Below, in pieces: positions 1-7,116 of a stretch of DNA of 36,993 nucleotides. The notes below the pieces were generated by a model. It worked only from the letters and a program-made list of their open reading frames with translations, did no database searches and was not told where the DNA came from. This stretch comes from Thalassospira sp. GTDB lineage: Bacteria > Pseudomonadota > Alphaproteobacteria > Rhodospirillales > Thalassospiraceae. The translations under genes were made by a program, and so were the position numbers. Location: NCBI RefSeq assembly GCF_002709775.1, contig NZ_PAQR01000066.1, positions 1 through 36,993 on the forward strand, in the 5' to 3' direction. Position 1 is the stretch's first letter, and each line of letters opens with the position of its first letter.

Positions 1-29
1 TCTTTGGAATGGATGGTTTCCGGAAATGA
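1..29 (+). CDS. 3' end of a possible upstream gene, cut by the window edge
   Basis: One forward frame is open from the left edge and reads FGMDGFRK before a TGA at 27-29. That stop overlaps the ATG of the next gene in an ATGA arrangement, which is typical of translationally coupled genes. Only eight residues are visible, so neither function nor coding status can be judged. The overlap is the only support. Confidence 0.25.
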
Positions 30-694
30 GCGAGAAAAACACACTTCTGTTTGGTGCGGTCTTCCTTGCGGCAACCGGTGCCGTTGCGCTCGATCACTAT
101 AGCCACACCGCAAATATCCCCGCCGTTGCCAATCCGGCCCCGGCGAAACTTCCGGCGGCTGGCAGCAATCCGTGCGCAGCAAATCCGTGTGGCGCCAATC
201 CTTGTGGCGCCAATCCGTGCGGTGCGAACCCGTGTGGCGCCGGTTACAATCCCTGTGCCGCAAATCCATGCGCCGCCAACCCCTGTGGGGCTGGCTACAA
301 TCCTTGTGCGGCGAATCCCTGCGCGGCAAATCCGTGTGGGGCGGGATATAACCCGTGCACTGCGAACCCGTGTGCGGCAAGCCCTTGTTCTGCTAACCCA
401 TGTGCGGCTTATAACCCGTGCGGGGCGGCGGGGGCTGGCAGTCCGTGTGGCGGATTTAACCCGTGCGGTGTCCGTTCGGTTAATCCATGCGCAGCGGCAC
501 CATGCAGCGCCAATCCGTGCGCTGCCTATAATCCGTGCGCAGCTGCAAGCCCCTGTGCGGCGGGCAATCCTTGTGCCGCCAATAACCCATGCGCGGCAGC
601 GCCATGTGGGGCGTCACCGTGTGCCCCTGCCGCAAGCAACCCCTGTGCAGCAGCAAATCCGTGCGCCGCATCCAATCCTTGTTCTGCCTACTAA
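26..694 (+). CDS. Cysteine-rich NPC-repeat protein with N-terminal signal/anchor
   Basis: The protein has 222 residues. Residues 1-6 are polar, residues 7-22 form a hydrophobic stretch that would act as a signal peptide or membrane anchor, and an Ala/Pro-rich linker runs to about residue 45. The rest is a degenerate repeat of NPCAA, NPCGA and GYNPC units. I count 30 cysteines, every one preceded by proline, mostly spaced CX4C with some CX6C. No enzyme motif is present. Such density suggests metal (Cu/Zn) binding, a disulfide-linked surface layer or redox buffering, but this is inference. Export is likely from the N-terminus. The DNA is a near-tandem repeat with a roughly 15-bp period, so length variation between strains is expected. 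The start is the only ATG before the hydrophobic segment, and the possible upstream gene overlaps it. I do not recognise a named family. Confidence 0.8.
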   Translation: MSEKNTLLFGAVFLAATGAVALDHYSHTANIPAVANPAPAKLPAAGSNPCAANPCGANPCGANPCGANPCGAGYNPCAANPCAANPCGAGYNPCAANPCAANPCGAGYNPCTANPCAASPCSANPCAAYNPCGAAGAGSPCGGFNPCGVRSVNPCAAAPCSANPCAAYNPCAAASPCAAGNPCAANNPCAAAPCGASPCAPAASNPCAAANPCAASNPCSAY

Positions 695-714
695 GCGTTT
701 TCTGTTTCGCAACC

Positions 715-739
715 CCTTGAAAAGATATAGATTTCAAGG
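715..739 (+). other. Stem-loop overlapping a Shine-Dalgarno-like sequence
   Basis: CCTTGAAA (715-722) and TTTCAAGG (732-739) form a perfect 8-bp stem with a 9-nt loop. The 3' arm includes part of the AAGGAGG at 736-742. It lies 20 nt after the NPC gene and has no T tract, so it is not a convincing terminator. It could mask the ribosome site of the HNH gene or simply protect the upstream mRNA. Confidence 0.5.
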
Positions 740-760
740 AGGTTGCTACGGAGAATTCTT

Positions 761-1588
761 TTGGCGGGCAAAAACTGGACAGATGATCAGCGATATGCGG
801 CCCTAAGCTTGTATTTCGAGCTTGAATTCGGGCAGTTTGATCAGCGAAACAAAAAAGTTATTGCTCTGTCTCAGGTGATTGGAAGATCTCCTAGTGCGGT
901 GGCCTTCAAGTTAGGGAACTATGCAAACTTAGACCCCACACTTGATCGTAAGGGGTTCTCCAACGTCAGCAAAGCAGATCGAGAGCTGATTGAGCGCTTT
1001 CACCGTTCTCCCGAGAGAGTGGTTGCGGAAATGGCGCGTGCTATTGAGCGATGCAAGCTTGCTGCAAGTATAGATATCAACAGAGTTGGTGCCTCAGATC
1101 ACAATATAGGTATGGAAGAGGCGGCCGCGGCGTTCGACGTGTCCGGCCGTAAAACTACAGCCACTGCTGAGGTAACTGTACGACGAGGGCAGAGCTTTTT
1201 CAGAGACGCAGTGCTCACTGGATATAAAAATCGATGCTGTGTATGTGGGTTGTCTTTGACGAAAATGTTGGAGGCTGCGCACATCATAGATCACAGTGCT
1301 AGTGATCAGGAAATTCATCGACTCAGACCAGATAATGGCCTTTCACTCTGCAGGAATCATCACCGAGCCTTTGATTGCGGCTGCTGGACGCTGGATGAAA
1401 ACTACCGCGTTGAGATTGATCACCGCATGCATTCATTGGTGAAGCATGATCAGAGGGTCGAAGAAGTTCTCACTTGTTTTGATGGCAAGGATATCTTTCA
1501 GCCGTTTAGATATTTGCCTTCAAAAGAATATATCGCTTGGCACAGGGAAAACCGTTTTGCACAGGTCGAGCCAGTTCTAGGCCAGTAG
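761..1588 (+). CDS. HNH endonuclease family protein
   Basis: This predicts a 275-residue HNH nuclease. The N-terminal domain (MAGKNWTDDQ, then LYFELEFGQF and IGRSPSAVAFKL) resembles the N-terminal part of putative HNH restriction endonucleases of the COG3440 type. The C-terminal nuclease core has a CCVC zinc knuckle (159-162), AAHI with His174, DNGLSLC with Asn192 and Cys197, and NHH (200-202), so the ββα-metal residues are intact. The start chosen is TTG 761, with GGAG seven bases upstream; it gives the family-like KNWT beginning. An earlier TTG at 743 touches AAGGAGG too closely to be used. GC in the sampled stretches is near 48%, against about 60% in the helicase that follows, which suggests horizontal acquisition. 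No methyltransferase partner is next to it, so a role in phage defence or as a solitary nuclease is unproven. Confidence 0.8.
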   Translation: MAGKNWTDDQRYAALSLYFELEFGQFDQRNKKVIALSQVIGRSPSAVAFKLGNYANLDPTLDRKGFSNVSKADRELIERFHRSPERVVAEMARAIERCKLAASIDINRVGASDHNIGMEEAAAAFDVSGRKTTATAEVTVRRGQSFFRDAVLTGYKNRCCVCGLSLTKMLEAAHIIDHSASDQEIHRLRPDNGLSLCRNHHRAFDCGCWTLDENYRVEIDHRMHSLVKHDQRVEEVLTCFDGKDIFQPFRYLPSKEYIAWHRENRFAQVEPVLGQ

Positions 1589-1906
1589 AGTGGGCGTTTT
1601 GTGCAATGGGTTTTGGGGATTTTGCAGTGCAAAACTGCCGTGCCGTTGTGCGTAAAACGCGGGGCTGTAACAAATATCCCGTTTGACAAGGCGATAAAAC
1701 TCTGCGCATGGTGGGGTCGATATTTGATCGCTCCAGAAGCGTAGAGGGAAGGAAACTTTCCTACTGTCGAGTGATTGACCTAAGAACGCATTGAAGTGTC
1801 CAGCTACGCGGGTGCTTCCTGAACTGCAAGGCGCAGACCTGATTACTTTATATTCCCGGGCGATGTCCCAGCTGTCTGCAGCCTCTAATCCACGAGTTAT
1901 CCTTAT
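1589..1906 (+). other. 318-bp gap before the helicase: no convincing gene
   Basis: The stretch separates the low-GC HNH gene from the helicase. It holds an operator-like palindrome, TTTTGCA-G-TGCAAAA at 1620-1634, and GC rises towards the helicase. A minus-strand open frame covers part of it but has no family resemblance. A long 5' leader for the helicase mRNA, as is common for cold-responsive genes, is possible. No promoter stands out. Confidence 0.4.
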
Positions 1907-3718
1907 TTGACCCAGTTTTCCGAACTTGGCTTGGCCGAGCCGGTCCTGCGCGCGCTTGCACAAGAGGGCTATGACGCGCCGACCCCGATCCAGGCACAGT
2001 CCATTCCTTCGCTGCTTGAAGGCAAAGACCTGCTTGGTATCGCACAGACCGGTACCGGCAAGACGGCAGCCTTTGCTCTGCCGATCCTAGATCGTCTTTC
2101 CAAATCTGATGCCCGCACGCCCAAGGGCGCTTGCCGTGTACTTGTTCTTGCGCCGACGCGCGAACTGGCCGCCCAGATTGGCGACAGTTTCCGTGCCTAT
2201 GGCCGGTTTTTGAGTGTCCGCACGGCTGTTGTCGTTGGCGGTGTTGCCCATGGTCCGCAGATCAAGGCGATTACGCCCGGTGTTGAAGTGCTTGTCGCGA
2301 CACCCGGTCGTCTGCTTGATCATGTTGATAGTGGCAAGCTGACGCTCAAGCATGTTGAAGTCGTCGTCCTTGATGAGGCCGATCATATGCTTGATCTCGG
2401 CTTCCTGCCACCGATCAAACGCATCATCAAGATGTTGCCGCGCGAACGTCAGAACCTGTTCTTCTCTGCTACCATGCCGGCCCAGATCGGTCAGTTGGCA
2501 GGCGATATGCTGTCTGACCCGGTGAAGGTTTCGGTCACCCCGGTTGCCACCACGCAGGAACGTGTGGACCAGTCGGTTTATCTGATTGAGCGCACCCGCA
2601 AGCGTCAGCTGCTGGCAGAACTTCTTGATAATCCGGCGTTTAAGCGCACGCTGGTCTTTACCCGCACCAAGCGCGGGGCGGATCGTGTGGCGCGCCATCT
2701 TGAAGCCAACAAGATCAGTGCAGCTGCCATTCACGGCAACAAAAGCCAGAACCAGCGTGAACGTGCACTTAATGCGTTCAAGGATGGTCAGATCGGTGTG
2801 CTGGTTGCGACCGACATTGCAGCCCGCGGTATTGATGTTGATGGCGTGACCCACGTTGTGAACTTTGAGCTGCCGAACGTTCCGGAAAGCTATGTCCACC
2901 GTATTGGCCGTACCGCCCGTGGCGGTGCCAGCGGAACCGCGATCGCATTTTGTGATGACGAGGAACGCGGTCTTCTGCGCGATATCGAAAAAACCACCCG
3001 TCAGTCGATCCCGGTGATCGACCGTCGTGATGCCGAAGCTGCTGCCGAACAGGAAGCGCAGTCCGAGGCCGCACGTGAAGCCAACAAGGGCCGCCGCAAC
3101 AATGGTGGTGGTCAGGGTCGTGGCAACGGTGGTCGCGGCAATGCTGGCCGTGGTGCTGCTGGTGGTAATCGTGGCAATGGCCGTGGGCCGCGCCAGGGTG
3201 ATGGCCAGCGTCAGGATGCGCGTGGCAATGCGCCGCGTCGTGATCGCAATGATGGCAACAAACCCAATCCGCGCCGCGAAGGCGAGGGTGGTCGTGCTGC
3301 TGAGGGTGCTTCTGGTGAACTGGCCGCAAGCAACCCGGCGCTTGAGAAATCCAAAAGCCGTTACAAGGGCGGGATGAAAACCAAATCCGCCAATGGTAAC
3401 GGCAACGCTGCCGAGGGTGGCGCGCGTTCGAATGACGGACGCAAGCGCCTGGCCAAGCGGGTTTCGTCCGATGGTCAACGTCGTGATCGGGCCAAGGGGG
3501 ACAATTCAATTTCTTCCGGTCTGTCCTTTATGGGCAGCACCGAGGAACGCCGCGCGAATGGTAACGGGGCCAAGGGCGCCCGGAATGCCAGACCGCAAGG
3601 TAAAAGCGGCGGTGCAAACCGTAACCGCAATCACCGTGGTTCCCAGTCTGGCGGGCAGCCGGGCGGCGGAGGCCACAAGACTTCCCCGGGCAATCAGAAA
3701 AGACGCGATCGCGCCTGA
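1907..3718 (+). CDS. rhlE: DEAD-box ATP-dependent RNA helicase (RhlE-type)
   Basis: An ATP-driven RNA unwinding enzyme, probably acting in ribosome assembly or mRNA turnover. It has 603 residues: a two-RecA core (about 1-370) and a 220-residue low-complexity tail rich in Gly, Asn and Arg (RGN/RGG-like), which would add RNA binding. Core motifs are complete: Q motif around APTPIQAQ (24-31), AQTGTGKT (46-53), PTREL (83-87), TPGRLLD (132-138), DEAD (156-159), SAT (187-189), ATDIAARGID (301-310) and HRIGRTARG (331-339). The start is TTG 1907. An in-frame TAA at 1886 excludes any longer protein, and the MTQFSELGL beginning matches the family. The ribosome site is weak. It is followed 80 bp later by a cold shock gene, so joint cold induction is plausible. 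rhlE is the closest named type; deaD or csdA-like cannot be excluded. Confidence 0.93.
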   Translation: MTQFSELGLAEPVLRALAQEGYDAPTPIQAQSIPSLLEGKDLLGIAQTGTGKTAAFALPILDRLSKSDARTPKGACRVLVLAPTRELAAQIGDSFRAYGRFLSVRTAVVVGGVAHGPQIKAITPGVEVLVATPGRLLDHVDSGKLTLKHVEVVVLDEADHMLDLGFLPPIKRIIKMLPRERQNLFFSATMPAQIGQLAGDMLSDPVKVSVTPVATTQERVDQSVYLIERTRKRQLLAELLDNPAFKRTLVFTRTKRGADRVARHLEANKISAAAIHGNKSQNQRERALNAFKDGQIGVLVATDIAARGIDVDGVTHVVNFELPNVPESYVHRIGRTARGGASGTAIAFCDDEERGLLRDIEKTTRQSIPVIDRRDAEAAAEQEAQSEAAREANKGRRNNGGGQGRGNGGRGNAGRGAAGGNRGNGRGPRQGDGQRQDARGNAPRRDRNDGNKPNPRREGEGGRAAEGASGELAASNPALEKSKSRYKGGMKTKSANGNGNAAEGGARSNDGRKRLAKRVSSDGQRRDRAKGDNSISSGLSFMGSTEERRANGNGAKGARNARPQGKSGGANRNRNHRGSQSGGQPGGGGHKTSPGNQKRRDRA

Positions 3719-3740
3719 TTTGATTGACCGGACACAGATA

Positions 3741-3763
3741 GGCACACCCACGCGGGGTGTGTC
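3741..3763 (+). other. Stem-loop between helicase and cold shock gene
   Basis: GGCACACCC (3741-3749) pairs with GGGTGTGTC (3755-3763) around a 5-nt loop, with one G-T pair. No T run follows. It lies 35 bp before the csp start, so it may protect the helicase mRNA end, act as a weak attenuator or be part of the csp leader. Confidence 0.5.
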
Positions 3764-3798
3764 ACAACGCCAATCAATACTCGATAGGAGATTTTAAG

Positions 3799-4008
3799 AT
3801 GGCATCAGGTACCGTTAAATGGTTCAACGCAACTAAAGGTTTTGGTTTCATTCAGCCGGACGAAGGCGGAAATGACGTATTCCTGCACATCAGCGCTGTT
3901 GAGCGCGCTGGCATGGGCCACCCGCAGGAAGGCGACAAAATCAACTACGAACTGCGCACCGACTCCCGTTCGGGTCGCGTTTCGGCTGACGATCTGTCCG
4001 CTGGCTAA
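3799..4008 (+). CDS. cspA: Cold shock protein, CspA family
   Basis: A 69-residue single cold-shock domain (OB fold), the normal family length, that binds single-stranded RNA/DNA and melts RNA structure. RNP1 is KGFGFIQ (residues 13-19) and RNP2 is VFLHIS; the N-terminal GTVKWFN is also typical. ATG 3799 is chosen because AGGAG lies 8 bases upstream; a longer in-frame opening from 3757 would add a non-family extension. The gene follows the RNA helicase and precedes a strong terminator. It may be read through from the helicase or from its own promoter in the 80-bp gap. Which cspA paralogue this is cannot be told from sequence. Confidence 0.95.
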   Translation: MASGTVKWFNATKGFGFIQPDEGGNDVFLHISAVERAGMGHPQEGDKINYELRTDSRSGRVSADDLSAG

Positions 4009-4050
4009 TTCGGCTTGTCCTTCCTTGTGAAGGGCACCGCATTAACGAAG

Positions 4051-4085
4051 CCCCCATCCGGGAAACCGGGTGGGGGTTTTGTTTT
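4051..4085 (+). terminator. Rho-independent terminator of the csp gene
   Basis: An 11-bp GC-rich stem (CCCCCATCCGG with CCGGGTGGGGG, one T-G pair) with a GAAA loop is followed by TTTTGTTTT. It lies 43 bp after the csp stop. The convergent GntR gene ends shortly after, so it insulates the two units. Confidence 0.93.
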
Positions 4086-4101
4086 GCGCATGAGCGCAGC
4101 A

Positions 4102-4779
4102 CTACGGGCGTAAAAAGGTAATCTTGGCCCTGGTGGCGGCACTCAGGACATGCAGGTGCATCGCATCACGTGCACCGGACGGGTTGCGATTGCTCACATG
4201 ACGCAACACAAGTTCATGTTCGCTCAGTGGTGCAGATATGGCCGTGGCATTGGCAAAGGGAAGCATCTGGTTTTCGTGGATGGTCTGTGCTGCGGGGTGC
4301 ATGGCATCGGCAAACATCGGGTTGCCTGATGCGTCGAGCAGAATTTCATGAAAATCGGTATCGGCACTGGCCGCGGCAATCAGATCATCCGCCTCAAGGG
4401 CTGTGCGCATGTGATCAATGCTGTCTTGTAGTGCGCTTAAATGATCACGGGTGCGCATATGGGCGGCAAGCCCCGCGACATAAGGTTCAATCGCCAACCT
4501 GAACTGATAGACCTGTGCTGCCTGTCGATTGCGGTCCTGACCCAGCGGGGTGTGGGTCAGGCGATCTGCAATGTATACACCTTTTCCTGCCTGAACATGA
4601 ACGATTCCCAGCGTTTCAAGTGTGGCCAGTGCTTCACGCAAGCTGGTGCGACTGACGCCCAGCGTTGCAGCAAGGCTGCGCTGGGCAGGCAGCGGATCCC
4701 CGGCCTTTAATCCCTTGTTTCCAATCAGGGTTTGAATGTCCCGCGCGGCGCGTTCGGGGGTGGTTTCGCTTCGTGTCAT
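4102..4779 (-). CDS. GntR-family transcriptional regulator, FadR subfamily (FCD domain)
   Basis: A 225-residue dimeric repressor or activator. Residues about 8-72 form a GntR winged helix-turn-helix (GDPLPAQRSLAATLGVSRTS then LREALATLETLGIV). Residues about 90-220 form the all-helical FCD ligand domain, with a probable metal or carboxylate site at Asp140, His144, His188 and His210. It is divergent from an amino acid ABC transporter, so it probably senses the transported compound or its metabolite and controls that operon and itself. A TGGTC-A-GACCA dyad lies 16-26 bases upstream of its start, where a bound repressor would block its own expression. The start is the ATG at 4779, preceded by GGAAAAA. 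The ligand cannot be predicted. Confidence 0.92.
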   Translation of the reverse strand: MTRSETTPERAARDIQTLIGNKGLKAGDPLPAQRSLAATLGVSRTSLREALATLETLGIVHVQAGKGVYIADRLTHTPLGQDRNRQAAQVYQFRLAIEPYVAGLAAHMRTRDHLSALQDSIDHMRTALEADDLIAAASADTDFHEILLDASGNPMFADAMHPAAQTIHENQMLPFANATAISAPLSEHELVLRHVSNRNPSGARDAMHLHVLSAATRAKITFLRP

Positions 4780-4794
4780 GGTTTTTCCGACTTG

Positions 4795-4805
4795 TGGTCA
4801 GACCA
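4795..4805. promoter_or_regulatory. FadR-type operator TGGTC-A-GACCA
   Basis: A perfect 5-bp dyad with one central base, in the context TTGTGGTCAGACCAGTTAA. This is the FadR-subfamily operator pattern (TGGTnnnACCA). It lies between the GntR gene and its divergent transporter, close to the regulator start, which supports autoregulation. Confidence 0.75.
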
Positions 4806-4910
4806 GTTAAGAGTATTGGAGTGTAGCGACAATGGCCTGTTTTCTTGGCTTTGTGGTGTTCGATTTAAAGAGATTAGGCTGATAACAAAAATACTCATAG
4901 ACAAAAGATC

Positions 4911-4950
4911 AAAAAATATGCAGCCTTAAAATCAGTCTAAAAAATATGCA
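4911..4950 (+). repeat. Pair of 12-bp direct repeats upstream of the transporter
   Basis: AAAAAATATGCA occurs at 4911-4922 and again at 4939-4950, 28 bp apart start to start, in AT-rich DNA just before the binding-protein gene (start 4980). They may be protein-binding sites or part of a UP-like promoter element. They do not resemble the TGGTC dyad, so another factor would be involved. Confidence 0.5.
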
Positions 4951-4979
4951 TAAACCACACATAAAACAGGTAGAGGCTT

Positions 4980-5762
4980 ATGAAACACTTTTTCAAAACG
5001 GCGATTGCCGCTGTTGCAATGCTTGCAGCCCCGCTTGGCGCTGCCAGTGCCGGTGCCCTGGACAGCATTTCCGAGGCAGGCGTGCTGAAAGTTGCGGTTC
5101 CGCAGGATTTCCCGCCATTCGGCTCAGTCGGGACCGACATGCAGCCCAAGGGCTATGACATTGATATGGCGGCATTGATTGCCGAGGACCTTGGTGTGGA
5201 GCTTGAGCTCGTCCCGGTGACCTCGGCCAACCGTATTCCGTATCTGACCACGGGCAAGGTTGATCTGGTGATTTCAAGCCTCGGCAAGAACCCGGATCGT
5301 GAAAAGGTCATTGATTTCAGCGACCCTTATGCACCGTTCTATAACGGCGTGTTCGGCCCAGCTGACTATTCGGTGGAAAAGGCTGCTGATCTTGCGGGCA
5401 TGTCGGTTGGTGTGACCCGTGGCGCGATTGAGGATCTGGAACTGACCAAGATCGCCCCGTCTGATGTTGATATCAAACGCTACGAGGATAACAACGGCAC
5501 GATTTCGGCATTCCTGGCTGGTCAGGTTGATCTGATTGCGACTGGTAACGTTACTGCCGCCGCAATCATTGAACGCAATCCGCCGCGCAAGCCGGAACCG
5601 AAATTCCTGATCAAGAACTCGCCATGCTATGTCGGGCTTAACAAGGAAGAGCCGGAATTCATGGCCAAGGTCAACGAGATCATTGCGGCTTCCATGGCAG
5701 ATGGTCGCCTGAACGCGATTGCCGAAAAGTGGCTTGGCATTCCGCTTCCGGAAAAACTCTAA
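4980..5762 (+). CDS. Amino acid ABC transporter, periplasmic substrate-binding protein
   Basis: 260 residues with a Sec signal peptide (MKHFFK, hydrophobic core, cleavage near residues 22-25, ASA-GA). The mature part is a family-3 solute-binding protein: GVLKVAVPQDFPPFG, GYDIDMAALIAEDLGV, NRIPYLTTGKVDLVISSLGKNPDREKVIDFS and YNGVFGP are the usual lobe-1 blocks. It would capture a polar amino acid or related compound in the periplasm and deliver it to the two permeases that follow. It is the first gene of a four-gene operon (spacing 36 bp, then overlaps). The family covers Arg, His, Gln, Glu, Cys and opine carriers; the substrate here is open. Confidence 0.93.
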   Translation: MKHFFKTAIAAVAMLAAPLGAASAGALDSISEAGVLKVAVPQDFPPFGSVGTDMQPKGYDIDMAALIAEDLGVELELVPVTSANRIPYLTTGKVDLVISSLGKNPDREKVIDFSDPYAPFYNGVFGPADYSVEKAADLAGMSVGVTRGAIEDLELTKIAPSDVDIKRYEDNNGTISAFLAGQVDLIATGNVTAAAIIERNPPRKPEPKFLIKNSPCYVGLNKEEPEFMAKVNEIIAASMADGRLNAIAEKWLGIPLPEKL

Positions 5763-5798
5763 GCGTCTTTGCTGACCTGACGGGATCGTTGCAGATCA

Positions 5799-6470
5799 AT
5801 GGCATATGAATTTGACTTCGGCGCAATCGTGCCGCACTGGAAGCTGCTGTTTGACGGGGTAATTCTGACGACGGAATTGACCGTGATCGGTGCGGTGGTT
5901 GGTGTAGGGTTCGGGATCATGGGGGCGTGGGCGCGTGCGTCACGCGCCCCGGTGATCAGCCAGATTGTCGGTATCTATGTCGAATTGATCCGCAACACCC
6001 CGTTTCTGGTTCAGCTGTTTTTCATTTTCTTCGGGCTTCCCGCCCTTGGGGTGAAGCTGACCGAATTTCAGGCGGCCGTCCTTGCCATGATAGTCAATCT
6101 TGGCGTCTATTCGACCGAGATCATTCGAGCGGGTATTCAGGCGGTTCCGCAGGGGCAAATCGAAGCGGCGCAAAGTCTTGCCATGAACAGGCTGCAGATT
6201 TTCCGCTATGTCGTGATCCTGCCCGCACTGAAGAAGATCTGGCCTGCACTTTCAAGTCAGATCGTTATCGTGATGCTCGGCTCTTCGGTTTGTTCGCAAA
6301 TTGCGGCCGAGGAGCTGACCTTTGGTGCCAACTATATCCAGGCCATCAATTTCCGTGCTTTCGAAGTCTATTTCATCGTGACCGGAATTTATCTGGTGAT
6401 GTCGATCCTGCTTCGCATGAGCTTGAAGGTTTTGGGGAATTACCTGTTCGAACGGCGGCGTCATGTCTGA
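5799..6470 (+). CDS. Amino acid ABC transporter permease 1 (HisM/GlnP type)
   Basis: A 223-residue inner-membrane permease with about five transmembrane segments. IYVELIRNTPFLVQLFFIFFGLP is the conserved entry of the polar amino acid permease family. The EAA loop that docks on the ATPase is EAAQSLAMNRLQIFRYVVILP near residues 128-148. It pairs with the second permease, whose start lies inside the last codons of this gene (8-bp overlap), so translation is coupled. The length is normal. The substrate is set by the binding protein upstream. Confidence 0.92.
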   Translation: MAYEFDFGAIVPHWKLLFDGVILTTELTVIGAVVGVGFGIMGAWARASRAPVISQIVGIYVELIRNTPFLVQLFFIFFGLPALGVKLTEFQAAVLAMIVNLGVYSTEIIRAGIQAVPQGQIEAAQSLAMNRLQIFRYVVILPALKKIWPALSSQIVIVMLGSSVCSQIAAEELTFGANYIQAINFRAFEVYFIVTGIYLVMSILLRMSLKVLGNYLFERRRHV

Positions 6471-7116
6471 ATTTACCCTGTGGGATATTGTTTATAACCT
6501 TTTGCTGGCCGGGCGCTGGACGGTGTTGCTGTCGCTGACTGCGTTTGCGCTGGGTGGGCTGGTCGGGCTAATCCTTTTGATGATCCGGACGGCCGGCAAT
6601 CCGTGGCTGGTTCGGCTGGTGCGCGGTTATGTCGAGCTGTTTCAGGGCACCCCGCTTTTGATGCAGCTTTTCATTGTGTTCTTCGGGTTGCCGCTGATCG
6701 GGTTGGATGTGTCGCCCTGGGTGGCGGCGACCTTGGGGTTAACGCTGTTTACCAGCGCGTTTCTGACCGAAATTTGGCGGGGATGCGTCGAATCGATCGG
6801 GCGAGGCCAGTGGGAAGCCTCCGCAAGCCTCGGCATGAACTTCACCCAGCAAATGCGCTATATCGTCCTGCCGCAGGCCATGCGCATTGCCATTCCGCCG
6901 ACCGTCGGGTTCTCGGTGCAGGTGGTCAAGGGAACTGCTGTTGCCTCGATCATCGGGTTTGTCGAACTGACAAAGGCCGGAACCATGATCACCAACGCGA
7001 CCTATGCGCCCTTTACGGTCTATGGCTGTGTTGCGTTGATGTATTTCCTGATTTGCTATCCGCTGTCGCTTTTTGCCCGCCATCTTGAAGGAAAGTTCCG
7101 TCATGTCGCTCGTTGA
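6463..7116 (+). CDS. Amino acid ABC transporter permease 2 (HisQ/GlnP type)
   Basis: 217 residues and homologous to the preceding permease: YVELFQGTPLLMQLFIVFFGLP repeats the same family signature. The EAA loop is WEASASLGMNFTQQMRYIVLP. About five membrane helices are visible, and the last ends before the basic tail HLEGKFRHVAR. It forms the heterodimeric channel with permease 1 and overlaps both neighbours (8 bp with permease 1, 14 bp with the ATPase), a compact arrangement that favours equal production. Confidence 0.92.
   Translation: MSEFTLWDIVYNLLLAGRWTVLLSLTAFALGGLVGLILLMIRTAGNPWLVRLVRGYVELFQGTPLLMQLFIVFFGLPLIGLDVSPWVAATLGLTLFTSAFLTEIWRGCVESIGRGQWEASASLGMNFTQQMRYIVLPQAMRIAIPPTVGFSVQVVKGTAVASIIGFVELTKAGTMITNATYAPFTVYGCVALMYFLICYPLSLFARHLEGKFRHVAR

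Noticed and set aside
160..690. Regular short repeats that could be mistaken for a CRISPR array
   Set aside because: The period of about 15 bp has no unique spacers and stays in one reading frame encoding NPC units; it is a coding repeat.
51..806. Alternative-frame 251-codon open frame overlapping the NPC gene
   Set aside because: It arises from the periodic GC-rich repeat, encodes an Arg/Pro/Ile-rich sequence without a signal, and runs into the next gene.
1577..1963. Minus-strand 128-codon frame in the gap before the helicase
   Set aside because: It overlaps the ends of two genes, has no recognisable domain and no convincing ribosome site.
2087..3478. A 463-codon minus-strand frame opposite the helicase
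   Set aside because: It mirrors the helicase core and its repetitive tail, giving a Thr/Ile/Ala-rich product with no family features.
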